The notes: generated from the sequence alone by a model not told the origin. A stretch of 38,330 bases of DNA from Flavobacterium sp. LC2016-01 (GCF_009711135.1 NZ_WMIC01000015.1:1-38330); one strand, 5' to 3'; shown: positions 1 to 8,593, numbered from the stretch's first letter. Program-made: numbers and translations.

Positions 1-33
1 CTAAAATAATAGTAATAATAAAATATAGGTATT

Positions 34-1050
34 ATGTCAATAAAAAATATACTTCCAGGGAAGCTAGGCTTCGGTTCAGCTCCACTGGGCAATATGTTTC
101 GTAATGTTCCTGATGATGAAGTATCTGCTACTGTGGAAGCTGCATGGAACGCTGGGATACGTTATTTTGATAACGCTCCGTTCTACGGCGCCGGCCTGGC
201 AGAAATTCGTCTAGGTGAAATACTTTCACAATACCCTAGGGAAGAATATGTGTTGAGTACGAAAGTCGGCCGTGTGATTCTGGATGAGGTAGAGGATATC
301 AGCGCCAGAGATTTAGGTGAAAAAGGAGATCTATTTAAATATGGGCGTCCCAACAAAATTGTAAATGACTATTCTGAAGATGGTACGCTGCGTTCCATTG
401 AAGGCAGTTTAAAAAGACTTAAGACAGATCATCTGGATATTGTCTGGGTTCATGATGTTGCTCAGGATTTTTATGGCGACGAATGGCTGGACAAATTTGA
501 AAGTGCACGAAAAGGAGCTTTTAGAGTACTGGACCGTCTGCGTGATGAAGGCGTAATCAAAGGCTGGGGACTCGGTGTGAATCGTGTAGAGCCTATTGAA
601 ATTATATTGAGTTTGGAAGGAGCCCGTCCTGATGGTTTTTTGCTGGCAGGCCGTTATACGCTTCTGGATCACAGTAAAGCACTGCAGCGCGTTATGCCAG
701 AAGTTTCAAAACAAGGTCTGGGAATTGTTGTTGGCGGTCCTTATAGTTCTGGTGTTCTGGTTGGCGGCTTGACTTTTGAATATGCTCCAGCTTCTCCGGA
801 AATTCTGGACAAAGTGGCAAAAATTAAAAAAAATGCTGACGAGTTTGGAGTAAGTATGAAAGCCGCCGGTCTGCAGTTTTCTATTGCCAATCCCGCCGTG
901 GCGGCGGCCATTCCTGGTGCGAGCAGACCTTCGCGTCTAGCAGAAGATAATGAAGCACTTAACGAAGTAATTCCTGATGATTTTTGGAAACAATTACGTA
1001 ATCAAGGTTTAGTTGATCCCGCGGCTCCGCTTCCGATAGACAAAAAATGA
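34..1050 (+). CDS. Aldo/keto reductase
   Basis: This 338-residue protein belongs to the aldo/keto reductase family, NAD(P)H-dependent TIM-barrel oxidoreductases of the cytoplasm. The family catalytic tetrad can be read as Asp46 and Tyr51 (in DNAPFYGAG), Lys77 (STKVG) and His140 (VWVHD). The sequence most resembles the branch containing D-threo-aldose 1-dehydrogenase, L-fucose dehydrogenase and pyridoxal 4-dehydrogenase, but the substrate cannot be told from sequence alone. The length is normal for that branch. The gene is followed after 21 bases by an SRPBCC gene and then by dps, so the three are probably cotranscribed. Base composition is richer in GC (about 45% in a hand-counted line) than most of the window, which may mean this block was acquired. 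The promoter probably lies before the window edge. Confidence 0.9.
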   Translation: MSIKNILPGKLGFGSAPLGNMFRNVPDDEVSATVEAAWNAGIRYFDNAPFYGAGLAEIRLGEILSQYPREEYVLSTKVGRVILDEVEDISARDLGEKGDLFKYGRPNKIVNDYSEDGTLRSIEGSLKRLKTDHLDIVWVHDVAQDFYGDEWLDKFESARKGAFRVLDRLRDEGVIKGWGLGVNRVEPIEIILSLEGARPDGFLLAGRYTLLDHSKALQRVMPEVSKQGLGIVVGGPYSSGVLVGGLTFEYAPASPEILDKVAKIKKNADEFGVSMKAAGLQFSIANPAVAAAIPGASRPSRLAEDNEALNEVIPDDFWKQLRNQGLVDPAAPLPIDKK

Positions 1051-1071
1051 TAAATATTAAATAAGATTATT

Positions 1072-1488
1072 ATGGCAAAAGCAGCTGCATTTATCGAAAT
1101 TCCAGTTGAGGCAGATAAAGTTTGGCAATTAATAGGAGGCTTTAATGCCCTTCCTAATTGGCTGCCCTACATTCCTCAGTCTGAACTGCAGGAAGAAGGA
1201 AGAGTCCGTCATTTGGCTAATCCGGATGGGAGTGTTATTATTGAACGTCTAATGGCTTTTGACGAAAAGGAGCGAAGCTACAGTTATCACATTCTGCAGG
1301 CTCCATTTCCGGTAAAAGATTACTATTCTACTTTACGAGTTAAAAAAAGCAGTGACGGAGGCGGTTCTCGTGTGGAATGGTTTGGAGAGTTTGCTCCAGT
1401 TGATGTTTCAGATCAGGAGGCGTCTTCTCTTTTTCAGGGAATTTATGAAGATGGGCTGAAGGCATTAAAAGAGCATTACGTCAGCTAG
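1072..1488 (+). CDS. SRPBCC family protein (polyketide cyclase/MxaD-like)
   Basis: This 138-residue protein has the helix-grip pattern of the SRPBCC (START/Bet v1-like) superfamily. It opens with a strand ending in IPVEADKVWQLI, then a helix, GG and NWLPYI, and ends with a long C-terminal helix (EASSLFQGIYEDGLKALKEH). Such proteins bind small hydrophobic ligands in a deep pocket, and some are cyclases or hydrolases. No catalytic residue can be assigned here. There is no signal peptide, so it should be cytoplasmic. It lies between the aldo/keto reductase and dps with short gaps (21 and 37 bases), which suggests it shares a transcript and perhaps a substrate with the reductase. The functional link is inference from position. 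Confidence 0.8.
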   Translation: MAKAAAFIEIPVEADKVWQLIGGFNALPNWLPYIPQSELQEEGRVRHLANPDGSVIIERLMAFDEKERSYSYHILQAPFPVKDYYSTLRVKKSSDGGGSRVEWFGEFAPVDVSDQEASSLFQGIYEDGLKALKEHYVS

Positions 1489-1525
1489 ATTATTTTTTGA
1501 CTATAATTAAATAAAAAAATGAATT

Positions 1526-1999
1526 ATGGATATTAAAATTGGAATTAAGGAAGAAAATCTTGCTGGAGTAGCCAATGCTATGTGTAAAATTCTTGCTGAT
1601 GAGTTTGTACTTTATACCAAAACAAGAAAAGCACACTGGAATGTGGAGGGAAAAGATTTTCACAGCATGCACCTGTTTTTTGAACAGCAGTATGAGGAAC
1701 TAGATGAAATTGTTGATAGCGTGGCAGAAAGGATAAGAACCTTGGGGCATTATCCTCCAGCTTCTTTGAAAGAATTTCTGGCGCTTACGCAGTTATCGGA
1801 ACAGTCCAGAACGAAAAATGATAGTTTGGGATATATAAGTGAACTGCTTGAGGATCATGAAAGCATTCTTATTCTGCTTCGTGAGAATATTAAAAATTTT
1901 GACTCGGTTTGGAGCGATTTAGGAACAAGTGATTACATTACCGGGCTTTTAGAAACTCACGAGAAGATGGCATGGATGCTTCGTTCGCATCTAAAATAA
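1526..1999 (+). CDS. dps: Dps family ferritin-like protein
   Basis: This 157-residue protein is a Dps (DNA protection during starvation) family mini-ferritin. These form 12-subunit shells that oxidise Fe(II) with hydrogen peroxide and so limit hydroxyl-radical damage. The inter-subunit ferroxidase ligands are all present at the spacing known for the family: His37 (in AHWN), His49, Asp64 and Glu68. It lacks an extended lysine-rich N-terminal tail, so direct DNA binding is not evident. It is the third gene of the run that begins with the aldo/keto reductase, which fits an oxidative or starvation stress unit. An inverted repeat lies 11 bases after the stop codon. Confidence 0.93.
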   Translation: MDIKIGIKEENLAGVANAMCKILADEFVLYTKTRKAHWNVEGKDFHSMHLFFEQQYEELDEIVDSVAERIRTLGHYPPASLKEFLALTQLSEQSRTKNDSLGYISELLEDHESILILLRENIKNFDSVWSDLGTSDYITGLLETHEKMAWMLRSHLK

Positions 2000-2369
2000 A
2001 AGCAAAATACGCGTTATTTTTTTGAGTTAAATAATTTGAAAATAAAAATAAATAACGCGCAATTAAATGGATTATGGAGGAGGATGGAAGATTTCCTCTC
2101 TAATAATCATGTTAGATGCACTGATTTTGAACCAATATTTTTTGCAGCCCTTATAGTAACTAATTTTTTGGTTTGAAAAATCTATAGCGAAACTATTTGA
2201 AGTATTTAATGGATTAAGTAAGTCTTTGTGTAAAAAATCTTAAACATGAATCTTTCGCTTCAAATCATTTGTTTATCATTTGCAGAAACAAGCCAAAAAT
2301 TTTCTCGATGACTACTTTATATTATTGATCAGAAGGTCTTGTTTATCAATAAATTAAATTTAAATCTTT
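2000..2369. other. Intergenic stretch with one inverted repeat
   Basis: This 370-base stretch has no convincing ORF. It contains a perfect 10-bp inverted repeat, cgcgttattt at 2011-2020 and its complement at 2051-2060, separated by 30 bases. The loop is long and no T-run follows either arm, so it is a weak candidate for a transcript end after dps rather than a clear terminator. The rest is AT-rich with no good TAnnTTTG promoter box before the gene at 2370. Confidence 0.5.
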
Positions 2370-2873
2370 ATGTCAACAAATAATCAAATAATAAATAATA
2401 AAAAAGAATGGTCTGCGGCGCAGATTATTTTATGTTCTGGAACTGTGGCTGCAGTACTAGACGGTATTGCAGGTATAATCTTCTTCCATATCCGTTTAAA
2501 TTTTAGTCCGAGTAAATTTATGCAATGGATTGCCAGTGCAATTGAAGGGCCATCAGCATTTGGAGCCGGTTCGTCATCAATTATTGAAGGAGTTGTTATC
2601 CATTTGCTCTCCAGTATTATCATGGCAACGCTATATTATCTTGCTTATCAGTCAAGTAGGCTTATTCGTGCAAATACTGTTATTTCAGGAATTATTTATG
2701 GATTTGGAATCTGGATAGTAATGAATCTGATTGTCTTTCCTCTTTCTAATGTTCCACCGGCGCCATTTGTTCTTTTAAATGCCATAATTAGTATTACCTG
2801 GCATATTGTATTAGTGGGATTACCCATTGCACTCATAACGAATTCTCATCGTAAAAAAGCGTATAACAATTAA
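2370..2873 (+). CDS. Four-helix integral membrane protein, YagU/DUF1440-like
   Basis: This 167-residue protein has about four hydrophobic segments, near residues 16-40, 70-95, 103-127 and 133-158, with short polar links and a basic C-terminus (HRKKAYNN). The layout resembles the YagU/DUF1440 group of small inner-membrane proteins. In E. coli YagU has been linked to acid tolerance, but that role cannot be carried over from this sequence. There is no signal peptide or lipobox. It stands alone, about 370 bases after dps and 60 bases before the start of a GC-richer patch. It may belong to the same accessory stress block, but nothing in the sequence proves that. Confidence 0.6.
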   Translation: MSTNNQIINNKKEWSAAQIILCSGTVAAVLDGIAGIIFFHIRLNFSPSKFMQWIASAIEGPSAFGAGSSSIIEGVVIHLLSSIIMATLYYLAYQSSRLIRANTVISGIIYGFGIWIVMNLIVFPLSNVPPAPFVLLNAIISITWHIVLVGLPIALITNSHRKKAYNN

Positions 2874-2933
2874 AAGAATATCTCAAATTAAAACAGGTTT
2901 CTGCAACCATATAAATTTTGAAAGCGCGCGTAA

Positions 2934-3065
2934 ATGGTTTTCAAAGTGCTTGATCACCTGCATAATGAAGGAAAATACACGAAGACCGGCAAGGGAGCTG
3001 GTTATGCAGTGTCACTTTCACATCGCGGGACCAAAGAATACATCCTAATATTCTGCATCCGATGA
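2934..3065 (+). CDS. Candidate 43-residue ORF overlapping the next start codon
   Basis: A short ORF starts at ATG 2934 and ends with TGA at 3063-3065. Its stop overlaps the ATG (3062-3064) of the next gene in an ATGA arrangement. It encodes about 43 residues, beginning MVFKVLDHLHNEGKY and ending in FCIR. I recognise no family. The composition changes to higher GC around 2915, matching the downstream gene rather than the upstream one. It could be a leader peptide, a small translationally coupled gene, the degraded tail of a longer gene, or chance. Confidence 0.3.
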   Translation: MVFKVLDHLHNEGKYTKTGKGAGYAVSLSHRGTKEYILIFCIR

Positions 3066-4018
3066 AAACTACATTTTTAAGAGATATTCTGTCTGTAAAA
3101 ACAGTCCTGTTAGCGATGGCATTTCTGCCCCTGACCAACATTTGCTACGGTCAGGACCCGGTGCTTCCGCCTACGAATCTGGGACTAACGAACATCTACG
3201 ACGGCTTTGCCGGAAAACCAGGGTTTGTTTATGTGAACTACACACAGGCTTATGTTACACATCAAATTAACGATGCAAGCGGAAATGACCTGCATACCGA
3301 CCTTAAGATCAACTCGCTGCTTTCCCTGCATCAGATCATCTATCTGACGTCTGTAAAACTTTTGGGAGGGAATCTTGGATTTACTGTGGTGGTGCCTGTT
3401 GTGAATATTAACGCAACAAGCGCAAGCCAACAGCCTCCGAATGTGAATCCCTCGATGATCGGGGATATCTTGCAGGGCACATCGATACAGTGGTCCGGTA
3501 AAAAGTTGTTTGGAAAAGCATTTTCACACCGCGCTGAATTTGATATATCTTTCCCGACAGGATCCTATCATCAGAAATATGCCATAAATCCCTCCTCTCA
3601 CCTTTACACTTTCGGGGTGTACCATGCCTTTACATTATTCCTTACCGACAAAGTCACTGTAAGCTCAAGAAATCAGTTCAACTACAACTCGAAGATACTA
3701 GGAAAGCTGGACAAGCCAGGGGCTTTCTATAACGGTAACTATGCTGTTGAGTTCGAAGTGATTAAAAACCTGCACCTGCAGGCGGGGGCGTACTATCTGA
3801 GTCAGCTCAATGAAGACAGCTACGATGGGGATCCCAATTACTACAAAACGCATTATCAGATCGTAAACACCAAACAAAGCGTTTTTGCATATGGTCCAGG
3901 AGTAGCTTATTTCGGAAAAGGAGGACTTTTGATTGAGGGAAAAATGTTCTTTGAAACGGGTGCAAGAAATACAACGCAAGGCATCAGGCCAACGCTGCAT
4001 ATCGCTATACCCTTCTGA
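3062..4018 (+). CDS. Outer-membrane transporter-like beta-barrel (phenol MetA-degradation/SphA-like family)
   Basis: This 318-residue protein begins with a signal peptide (hydrophobic core LLAMAFLPL, likely cleavage after the Cys-Tyr-Gly preceding QD). It continues as alternating amphipathic strands rich in Tyr, Asn and Gly and ends in a terminal aromatic residue (HIAIPF), as expected of an outer-membrane beta-barrel. The pattern fits the family annotated as 'MetA-pathway of phenol degradation' or SphA-like transporters, often found with catabolic gene clusters and thought to pass hydrophobic compounds. No catabolic genes are adjacent, so the substrate is unknown. Codon and base use is clearly more GC-rich than in the core genes around it (hand-counted lines of 35, 55 and 47%), which suggests transfer. 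Confidence 0.72.
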   Translation: MKTTFLRDILSVKTVLLAMAFLPLTNICYGQDPVLPPTNLGLTNIYDGFAGKPGFVYVNYTQAYVTHQINDASGNDLHTDLKINSLLSLHQIIYLTSVKLLGGNLGFTVVVPVVNINATSASQQPPNVNPSMIGDILQGTSIQWSGKKLFGKAFSHRAEFDISFPTGSYHQKYAINPSSHLYTFGVYHAFTLFLTDKVTVSSRNQFNYNSKILGKLDKPGAFYNGNYAVEFEVIKNLHLQAGAYYLSQLNEDSYDGDPNYYKTHYQIVNTKQSVFAYGPGVAYFGKGGLLIEGKMFFETGARNTTQGIRPTLHIAIPF

Positions 4019-4282
4019 TCAAAAAGGACAGATTCAACATTAAGGAATAAACCAATTTTAGCCTCAGTTGAACAACTCAAGTTTGGTAATGCTATGATTT
4101 GAATCCTATATATACTTTAAAACCCTATATTATTTTACTTAATAGCACAAAACTAATTTCTGGGAGTGAAGATTAACTTTAGGGAAAAAATTTATATTAG
4201 TAAAAAACTCTTTCATTATTGTTTATATCAAAATATAAGTAGCACTATTGTGTTTTGTGTCCAATTTTAGTTATGAACTCCT

Positions 4283-5683
4283 CTATTTTCCGATGCAGAA
4301 ATTAGCAAAAATATTCCCAAGCAATTCATCATTAGAAACCTGCCCAGTAATCAATCCAAATTGATATAAAGCTTCGCGGATATCCAACGCCATTAAGTCG
4401 CTTGAAAGATTAGTTTCAAGGCCAAATTTCACTTTTTGTATTTCATCTAAAGCTTTTAATAAAGAATCATAATGTCTTGTATTAGTTACAATTGTTTCGT
4501 TGTTTCGGAGTGCTCCTGTATTAACAAAAGAAAGTAATTCATTTTTTAAGTCATCGACACCAATTTTCTCTTTAGCAGAAATCAATAGTAATTTTGCATT
4601 CAGATTTTCAAGCTTAGAGGTAATGTTTGAAACTTCATCAGCAGACAATATATCCTTTTTATTTACAACAATTAATAAAGGTTTTAGCGGATATTTATTT
4701 TTTATTTGTTCAATCTCAGAAACAAATTCAGAGCTTGAAACCTGAAATTTTAAACCATCAAACAAATAAATGACAACCTGTGCCTGATCGATTTTTTCGA
4801 AAGTCTTTTTGATTCCAATGCTTTCCACAACATCTTTGGTTTCACGGATTCCTGCAGTATCAATAAATCTGAAACCAATGCCGCCAATTACCAATTCATC
4901 TTCAATTGTGTCACGAGTCGTTCCTGCAATGTCTGAAACAATTGCTCTTTCTTCATTCAATAAAGCATTCAGCAAAGTCGATTTTCCAACATTTGGTTCG
5001 CCGACTATAGCAACCGGAATACCATTTTTGATTACGTTTCCGACAGCAAATGAATCGATTAAACGTTTTAAAACAAACTCAATTCGGTTTAATAATTCAT
5101 GAAACTGCGTTCTGTCTGCAAATTCTACATCTTCTTCTGCAAAATCTAATTCTAGTTCGATTAACGAAGCAAAGTTTAAAAGTTCTTCACGAAGTTTGGC
5201 AATTTCATTACTGAAACCGCCTCGCATTTGCTGCATAGCAATTTGGTGCGAAGCTTCATTATCTGAAGAAATCAAATCGGCAACCGCTTCGGCTTGAGAT
5301 AAATCCAATTTTCCGTTAAGAAAAGCACGAAGCGTGAATTCACCGGGATCTGCCATTCTACATCCTTTTCTCAATAATAATTGAATAATCTGCTGCTGAA
5401 TATAAGTTGATCCGTGACAAGAAATCTCAATCGTATTTTCCCCTGTATAAGAGTTCGGACCTTTAAAAATAGAAACTAAAACTTCATCAAGCGTTTTTTC
5501 ATTATCAATAATATGACCTAAATGCAGCGTATGAGTTTTCTGTTTCGTTAAATCTTTGTTTTTAATGGATTTAAAAATGGAATTTCCAATTGTAATTGCT
5601 TCAGCACCTGAAATACGAATGATAGCAATAGCTCCAGCTCCAGACGGAGTCGCTAATGCAACTATAGAATCTTGATTTATCAT
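4283..5683 (-). CDS. mnmE: tRNA uridine-5-carboxymethylaminomethyl(34) synthesis GTPase MnmE
   Basis: MnmE is the GTPase partner of MnmG. Together they install the carboxymethylaminomethyl group on U34 of several tRNAs in the cytoplasm. The 466-residue protein has the normal length and domain order: an N-terminal folate-binding domain (residues 1-120), a helical domain, and an inserted G domain. The G domain carries G1 GEPNVGKS at 228-235, a G2 threonine in AGTTRDT, G3 DTAG at 275-278 and G4 NKKD at 341-344. The protein ends in the invariant CIGK, whose Cys463 is essential in the family. The gene is monocistronic and divergent from the stress-protein gene. A TAnnTTTG box ends only four bases before the start codon, suggesting a leaderless message. 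Confidence 0.98.
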   Translation of the reverse strand: MINQDSIVALATPSGAGAIAIIRISGAEAITIGNSIFKSIKNKDLTKQKTHTLHLGHIIDNEKTLDEVLVSIFKGPNSYTGENTIEISCHGSTYIQQQIIQLLLRKGCRMADPGEFTLRAFLNGKLDLSQAEAVADLISSDNEASHQIAMQQMRGGFSNEIAKLREELLNFASLIELELDFAEEDVEFADRTQFHELLNRIEFVLKRLIDSFAVGNVIKNGIPVAIVGEPNVGKSTLLNALLNEERAIVSDIAGTTRDTIEDELVIGGIGFRFIDTAGIRETKDVVESIGIKKTFEKIDQAQVVIYLFDGLKFQVSSSEFVSEIEQIKNKYPLKPLLIVVNKKDILSADEVSNITSKLENLNAKLLLISAKEKIGVDDLKNELLSFVNTGALRNNETIVTNTRHYDSLLKALDEIQKVKFGLETNLSSDLMALDIREALYQFGLITGQVSNDELLGNIFANFCIGK

Positions 5684-5687
5684 ACTG

Positions 5688-5695
5688 CAAAGGTA
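5688..5695 (-). promoter_or_regulatory. Promoter -7 box for mnmE
   Basis: On the minus strand the sequence reads TACCTTTG, matching the Bacteroidota -7 consensus TAnnTTTG. It ends four bases upstream of the mnmE ATG, so transcription would begin at or next to the start codon. No upstream TTG lies at the usual 17-23 base spacing; the nearest is 26 bases away. Confidence 0.55.
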
Positions 5696-5809
5696 TAAAA
5701 AATGCGATAAAATTGCGTTGTCAAACTGATGCGTAAATTTGAAATCTGTTCCTGTTTAAATTTGTGTTTTAAGAATTTATTAAGTGTTAAAATACTGATA
5801 ATTATCAGG

Positions 5810-5838
5810 TTGTTTTGTTTTTATAATGATTAAATTTG
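5810..5838 (+). promoter_or_regulatory. Promoter for the universal stress protein gene
   Basis: TTG at 5810-5812 and TAAATTTG at 5831-5838 match the Bacteroidota -33 and -7 elements with an 18-base spacer. The predicted start of transcription is near 5844, about 22 bases before the ATG at 5867. Confidence 0.7.
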
Positions 5839-5866
5839 AGAGAACAATACACTAATCCTAAACAAA

Positions 5867-6703
5867 ATGAAAAAGATATTATTTCCTACAGATTTTTCTG
5901 AAGCAGCTACAAATGCGTTTGTTCATGCGTTAGAGTTTGCCAAAATTGTCAACGCCGAGCTTGTTTTACTTCATACTTTTGAGATTCCGGTGTATGACAG
6001 TCAATTTTTTCCAGAAAATTATGCCTCGATCTATAGTTCTATTGAATTGGCTAAATTTGAGATGTTTAAAGATGAAATTCCAAAACTAAGGGCTATTGCA
6101 GCAGAGCGAAAATTAGAAGATATTGTCATCAAACATCGATTGATGGATGGTGATTTAATTTTCAATTTGAAAAATGCTGTCGAAGAAGATCATATCGATT
6201 TTGTAATTATGGGAACCACAGGAGTTTCTGACTGGACGAAATTTTTTACCGGATCAAACACCAATTCGGTGATATCTGAGGTTAAAGTGCCAGTATTATG
6301 CGTTCCTGTTGATGCCAAATTTAAAAAGATCAAAGTTATTGGCTTTACAACAAGATACCGAGAAAAAGATAAAGATGTACTTAAAAGAATTCTGAAAATT
6401 GCAAAAAAGACAGATGCTAAAGTTCGAAGTTTATATGTAAAAACTTCAAATTCTGATGTTTCAGAAATGACAATTAAAGAATGGGAACAAGAATTTGCCC
6501 ATGATAATGTAGAATTTTTGGTTTTACCAAGTGACGAAGTCAAAGAAACCATTCTCGATTTTATTCTTTACAAAGACATTGATATTCTGACGACTATAAC
6601 ACATAAGAGATCTTTTTTTGAGAGTATTTTCGAATCAAGTTTTTCAAAAAAAATCACCAAAGAAGTGTCAGTACCTGTTTTAGTCATGCATGAAAAGGAA
6701 TAA
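5867..6703 (+). CDS. Universal stress protein, two UspA domains
   Basis: This 278-residue cytoplasmic protein contains two tandem Usp domains, at about residues 1-140 and 150-277. The first begins KKILFPTDFSEAA and carries the nucleotide-binding motif G-2x-G-9x-G-S (Gly116, Gly119, Gly129), so it probably binds ATP. The second ends in a PVLVM strand but lacks an obvious copy of that motif and is likely structural or regulatory. Tandem Usp proteins of this size are common in Bacteroidota and are induced by stationary phase, oxygen limitation or other stress. The gene has a good promoter of its own and is followed after 70 bases by the MutS-like gene, which has a separate promoter box, so cotranscription is uncertain. 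Confidence 0.92.
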   Translation: MKKILFPTDFSEAATNAFVHALEFAKIVNAELVLLHTFEIPVYDSQFFPENYASIYSSIELAKFEMFKDEIPKLRAIAAERKLEDIVIKHRLMDGDLIFNLKNAVEEDHIDFVIMGTTGVSDWTKFFTGSNTNSVISEVKVPVLCVPVDAKFKKIKVIGFTTRYREKDKDVLKRILKIAKKTDAKVRSLYVKTSNSDVSEMTIKEWEQEFAHDNVEFLVLPSDEVKETILDFILYKDIDILTTITHKRSFFESIFESSFSKKITKEVSVPVLVMHEKE

Positions 6704-6745
6704 AAAGATAAAGTATTAAAATAGCAGTTTTGAAAGTGTAAAATT

Positions 6746-6753
6746 TATATTTG
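6746..6753 (+). promoter_or_regulatory. Possible -7 box for the MutS-like gene
   Basis: TATATTTG fits TAnnTTTG and lies 20 bases before the ATG at 6774. The nearest upstream TTG (6730-6732) is only 13 bases away, shorter than usual, so the -33 element is weak. Confidence 0.4.
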
Positions 6754-6773
6754 TACTTCAATAAAAAATAAAA

Positions 6774-8546
6774 ATGGAAGTATATCAAAATAAAGTCACA
6801 CACTTCTCCAGTGTTTATAATAAAATCAATAAAAAATACAACAGTATCAGTATTTTACGTCTGTTAACAGTTTTTCTTTGTTTGTTTATGTTGTTTTATT
6901 ACATCAAAACCAATGATATTCTGTATGTCGTGCTGGCTTTTTTATCTTTTATTGGTTTTATTTTTTTGATGAGAATCCACACTAAATTATCTTTTCAAAA
7001 ACAGCTTACAACAGCACTTTTAAAAATCAATGAAAATGAAATCGCGTATTTAAAAAGAGAAAAAATACCTTTTGAAAACGGAATAGAATTCAATGATTTT
7101 CATCATCCGTATGCTTATGATTTAGATGTTTTTGGGGATCATTCGTTATTTCAAAATTTGAATAGAACTGCCACATTTATCGGAAAAAAAACATTGGCAA
7201 ATCAATTGCTTCGTCTTTTTTCTAGTGAAACGATTTTGGAAAATCAAGAAGGAATTAAAGAGCTTAAAACCAAAATCGATTGGCGTCAAGATTTCTTGGC
7301 ATTAGCAATTGTCAGTACTGACAGTAAATCTTCATATGACTCTATAATTCATTGGAATTCATTTAAAAACAATTCATTACCTAAAGTTTTAGTTTTACTT
7401 TCATTTATATTTCCAGCATTATTTTTCGGAATATTAATGGCTTATTTTATTACTTCAAAAACGATTTTATTATCCTATCTGACTTACGTTTTTATAGCGA
7501 ATATGATTATTTTAGGGAAGTCATTTAAACGAATTCAATCAGAAATTGCAAAAGCAGATAATATTGATAAAATAATAAAACAGTACAGTTTATTGGTTCA
7601 GAAAATTGAAGCAGAAACTTTTACTTCTAAAAAGTTAATTGATTTACAGCAACAGCTTGTTTTTAAACATGCAACCGCAAGTGCGCATTTAAAACAGCTC
7701 TCGGAGTTGTTTTCTAGAATGGATACGATCAGCAATTTTGTAACGGCTACTTTTTTCAATGGGACTTTTTTATTTAATCTTCACGTTTTGAGAGCGCTTT
7801 TAAAATGGAAAGAAGATTATTCAGAAGAACTTGAAAAATGGATTGCTATTATTGGTGAATTTGAGGCTTTAAGCAGTTTAGCGAATTTGGCCTATAATAA
7901 TCCTGATTTTGTTTTTCCAGAAATCAATTCTGAATATAAAATTGGTTTTTCAGATCTAAGTCATCCTTTATTAAATCCAGCAACTAGAGTAGGGAACGAT
8001 ACTCATTTTTATCCCGAATCCTTTATGATTTTAACGGGCTCAAATATGTCTGGAAAAAGTACTTTTTTAAGAAGTTTGGGTGTCAATATGGTTTTAGGCG
8101 GAATTGGTTCAGTTGTTTGTGCGTCAAAAGCTAACATTCATCCACTTCCAGTTTTAGTTTCAATGCGATTATCTGATTCTTTAGCAGATAGTGAATCGTA
8201 CTTTTTTGCAGAAATTAAGCGTCTAAAACAAATTATGGTTGCTTTAGAAGATAAACCAGCTTTTGTTTTATTAGATGAAATTTTAAGAGGAACAAATTCT
8301 GATGACAAACGCAATGGAACTATTGAAGTCGTTAAAAAAGTAATTGCTAAAAAAGCAATTGGAGCAATTGCAACTCATGATATTGAAGTTTGCTTGACAA
8401 CAAATGAATTTCCTGATATTCTGACGAATCAATGTTTTGAAGTCGAAATTCGAAACAACGAACTTCATTTTGATTATAAACTGAGAAACGGAATCTGTAA
8501 AAATAAAAGTGCCACTTTCTTAATGCAGAAAATGGGAGTTATTTAA
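6774..8546 (+). CDS. Membrane-anchored MutS-like ATPase
   Basis: The C-terminal part of this 590-residue protein is a MutS-family ABC ATPase. Walker A is GSNMSGKST (422-430), the signature-like loop is DSESYFFAE, Walker B is FVLLDEI (497-503) and the switch His535 lies in ATHD. The N-terminal half has no mismatch-binding domain (no Phe-x-Glu motif seen). Instead it has about four hydrophobic segments, near 28-45, 47-66, 203-225 and 228-248, separated by a MutS core/lever-like helical region. It is therefore a membrane-associated MutS relative rather than the mismatch-repair enzyme. Proteins of this build are annotated as 'MutS-related' in Bacteroidota and their function is not known. The gene ends two bases before a strong bidirectional terminator. 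Confidence 0.9.
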   Translation: MEVYQNKVTHFSSVYNKINKKYNSISILRLLTVFLCLFMLFYYIKTNDILYVVLAFLSFIGFIFLMRIHTKLSFQKQLTTALLKINENEIAYLKREKIPFENGIEFNDFHHPYAYDLDVFGDHSLFQNLNRTATFIGKKTLANQLLRLFSSETILENQEGIKELKTKIDWRQDFLALAIVSTDSKSSYDSIIHWNSFKNNSLPKVLVLLSFIFPALFFGILMAYFITSKTILLSYLTYVFIANMIILGKSFKRIQSEIAKADNIDKIIKQYSLLVQKIEAETFTSKKLIDLQQQLVFKHATASAHLKQLSELFSRMDTISNFVTATFFNGTFLFNLHVLRALLKWKEDYSEELEKWIAIIGEFEALSSLANLAYNNPDFVFPEINSEYKIGFSDLSHPLLNPATRVGNDTHFYPESFMILTGSNMSGKSTFLRSLGVNMVLGGIGSVVCASKANIHPLPVLVSMRLSDSLADSESYFFAEIKRLKQIMVALEDKPAFVLLDEILRGTNSDDKRNGTIEVVKKVIAKKAIGAIATHDIEVCLTTNEFPDILTNQCFEVEIRNNELHFDYKLRNGICKNKSATFLMQKMGVI

Positions 8547-8548
8547 AA

Positions 8549-8591
8549 AAAAAAAGCCTAAAGAAATACAATTGTTCTTTAGGCTTTTTTT
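8549..8591. terminator. Bidirectional intrinsic terminator
   Basis: A 17-bp stem (8549-8565 with 8575-8591, loop of 9) has the core agcctaaagaa and its complement, flanked by an A-run on the left and a T-run on the right. It sits between the convergent MutS-like and amidohydrolase genes, so it can end transcripts from both sides. Confidence 0.9.
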
Positions 8592-8593
8592 AG

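Noticed and set aside
2011..2060. 10-bp inverted repeat after dps as an intrinsic terminator
   Set aside because: The loop is 30 bases and no T-run follows the right arm, so it was kept only as an inverted repeat.
4019..4282. Small RNA or gene remnant between the barrel protein gene and mnmE
   Set aside because: Both strands were read and only AT-rich sequence without frames, stems or promoter boxes was found.
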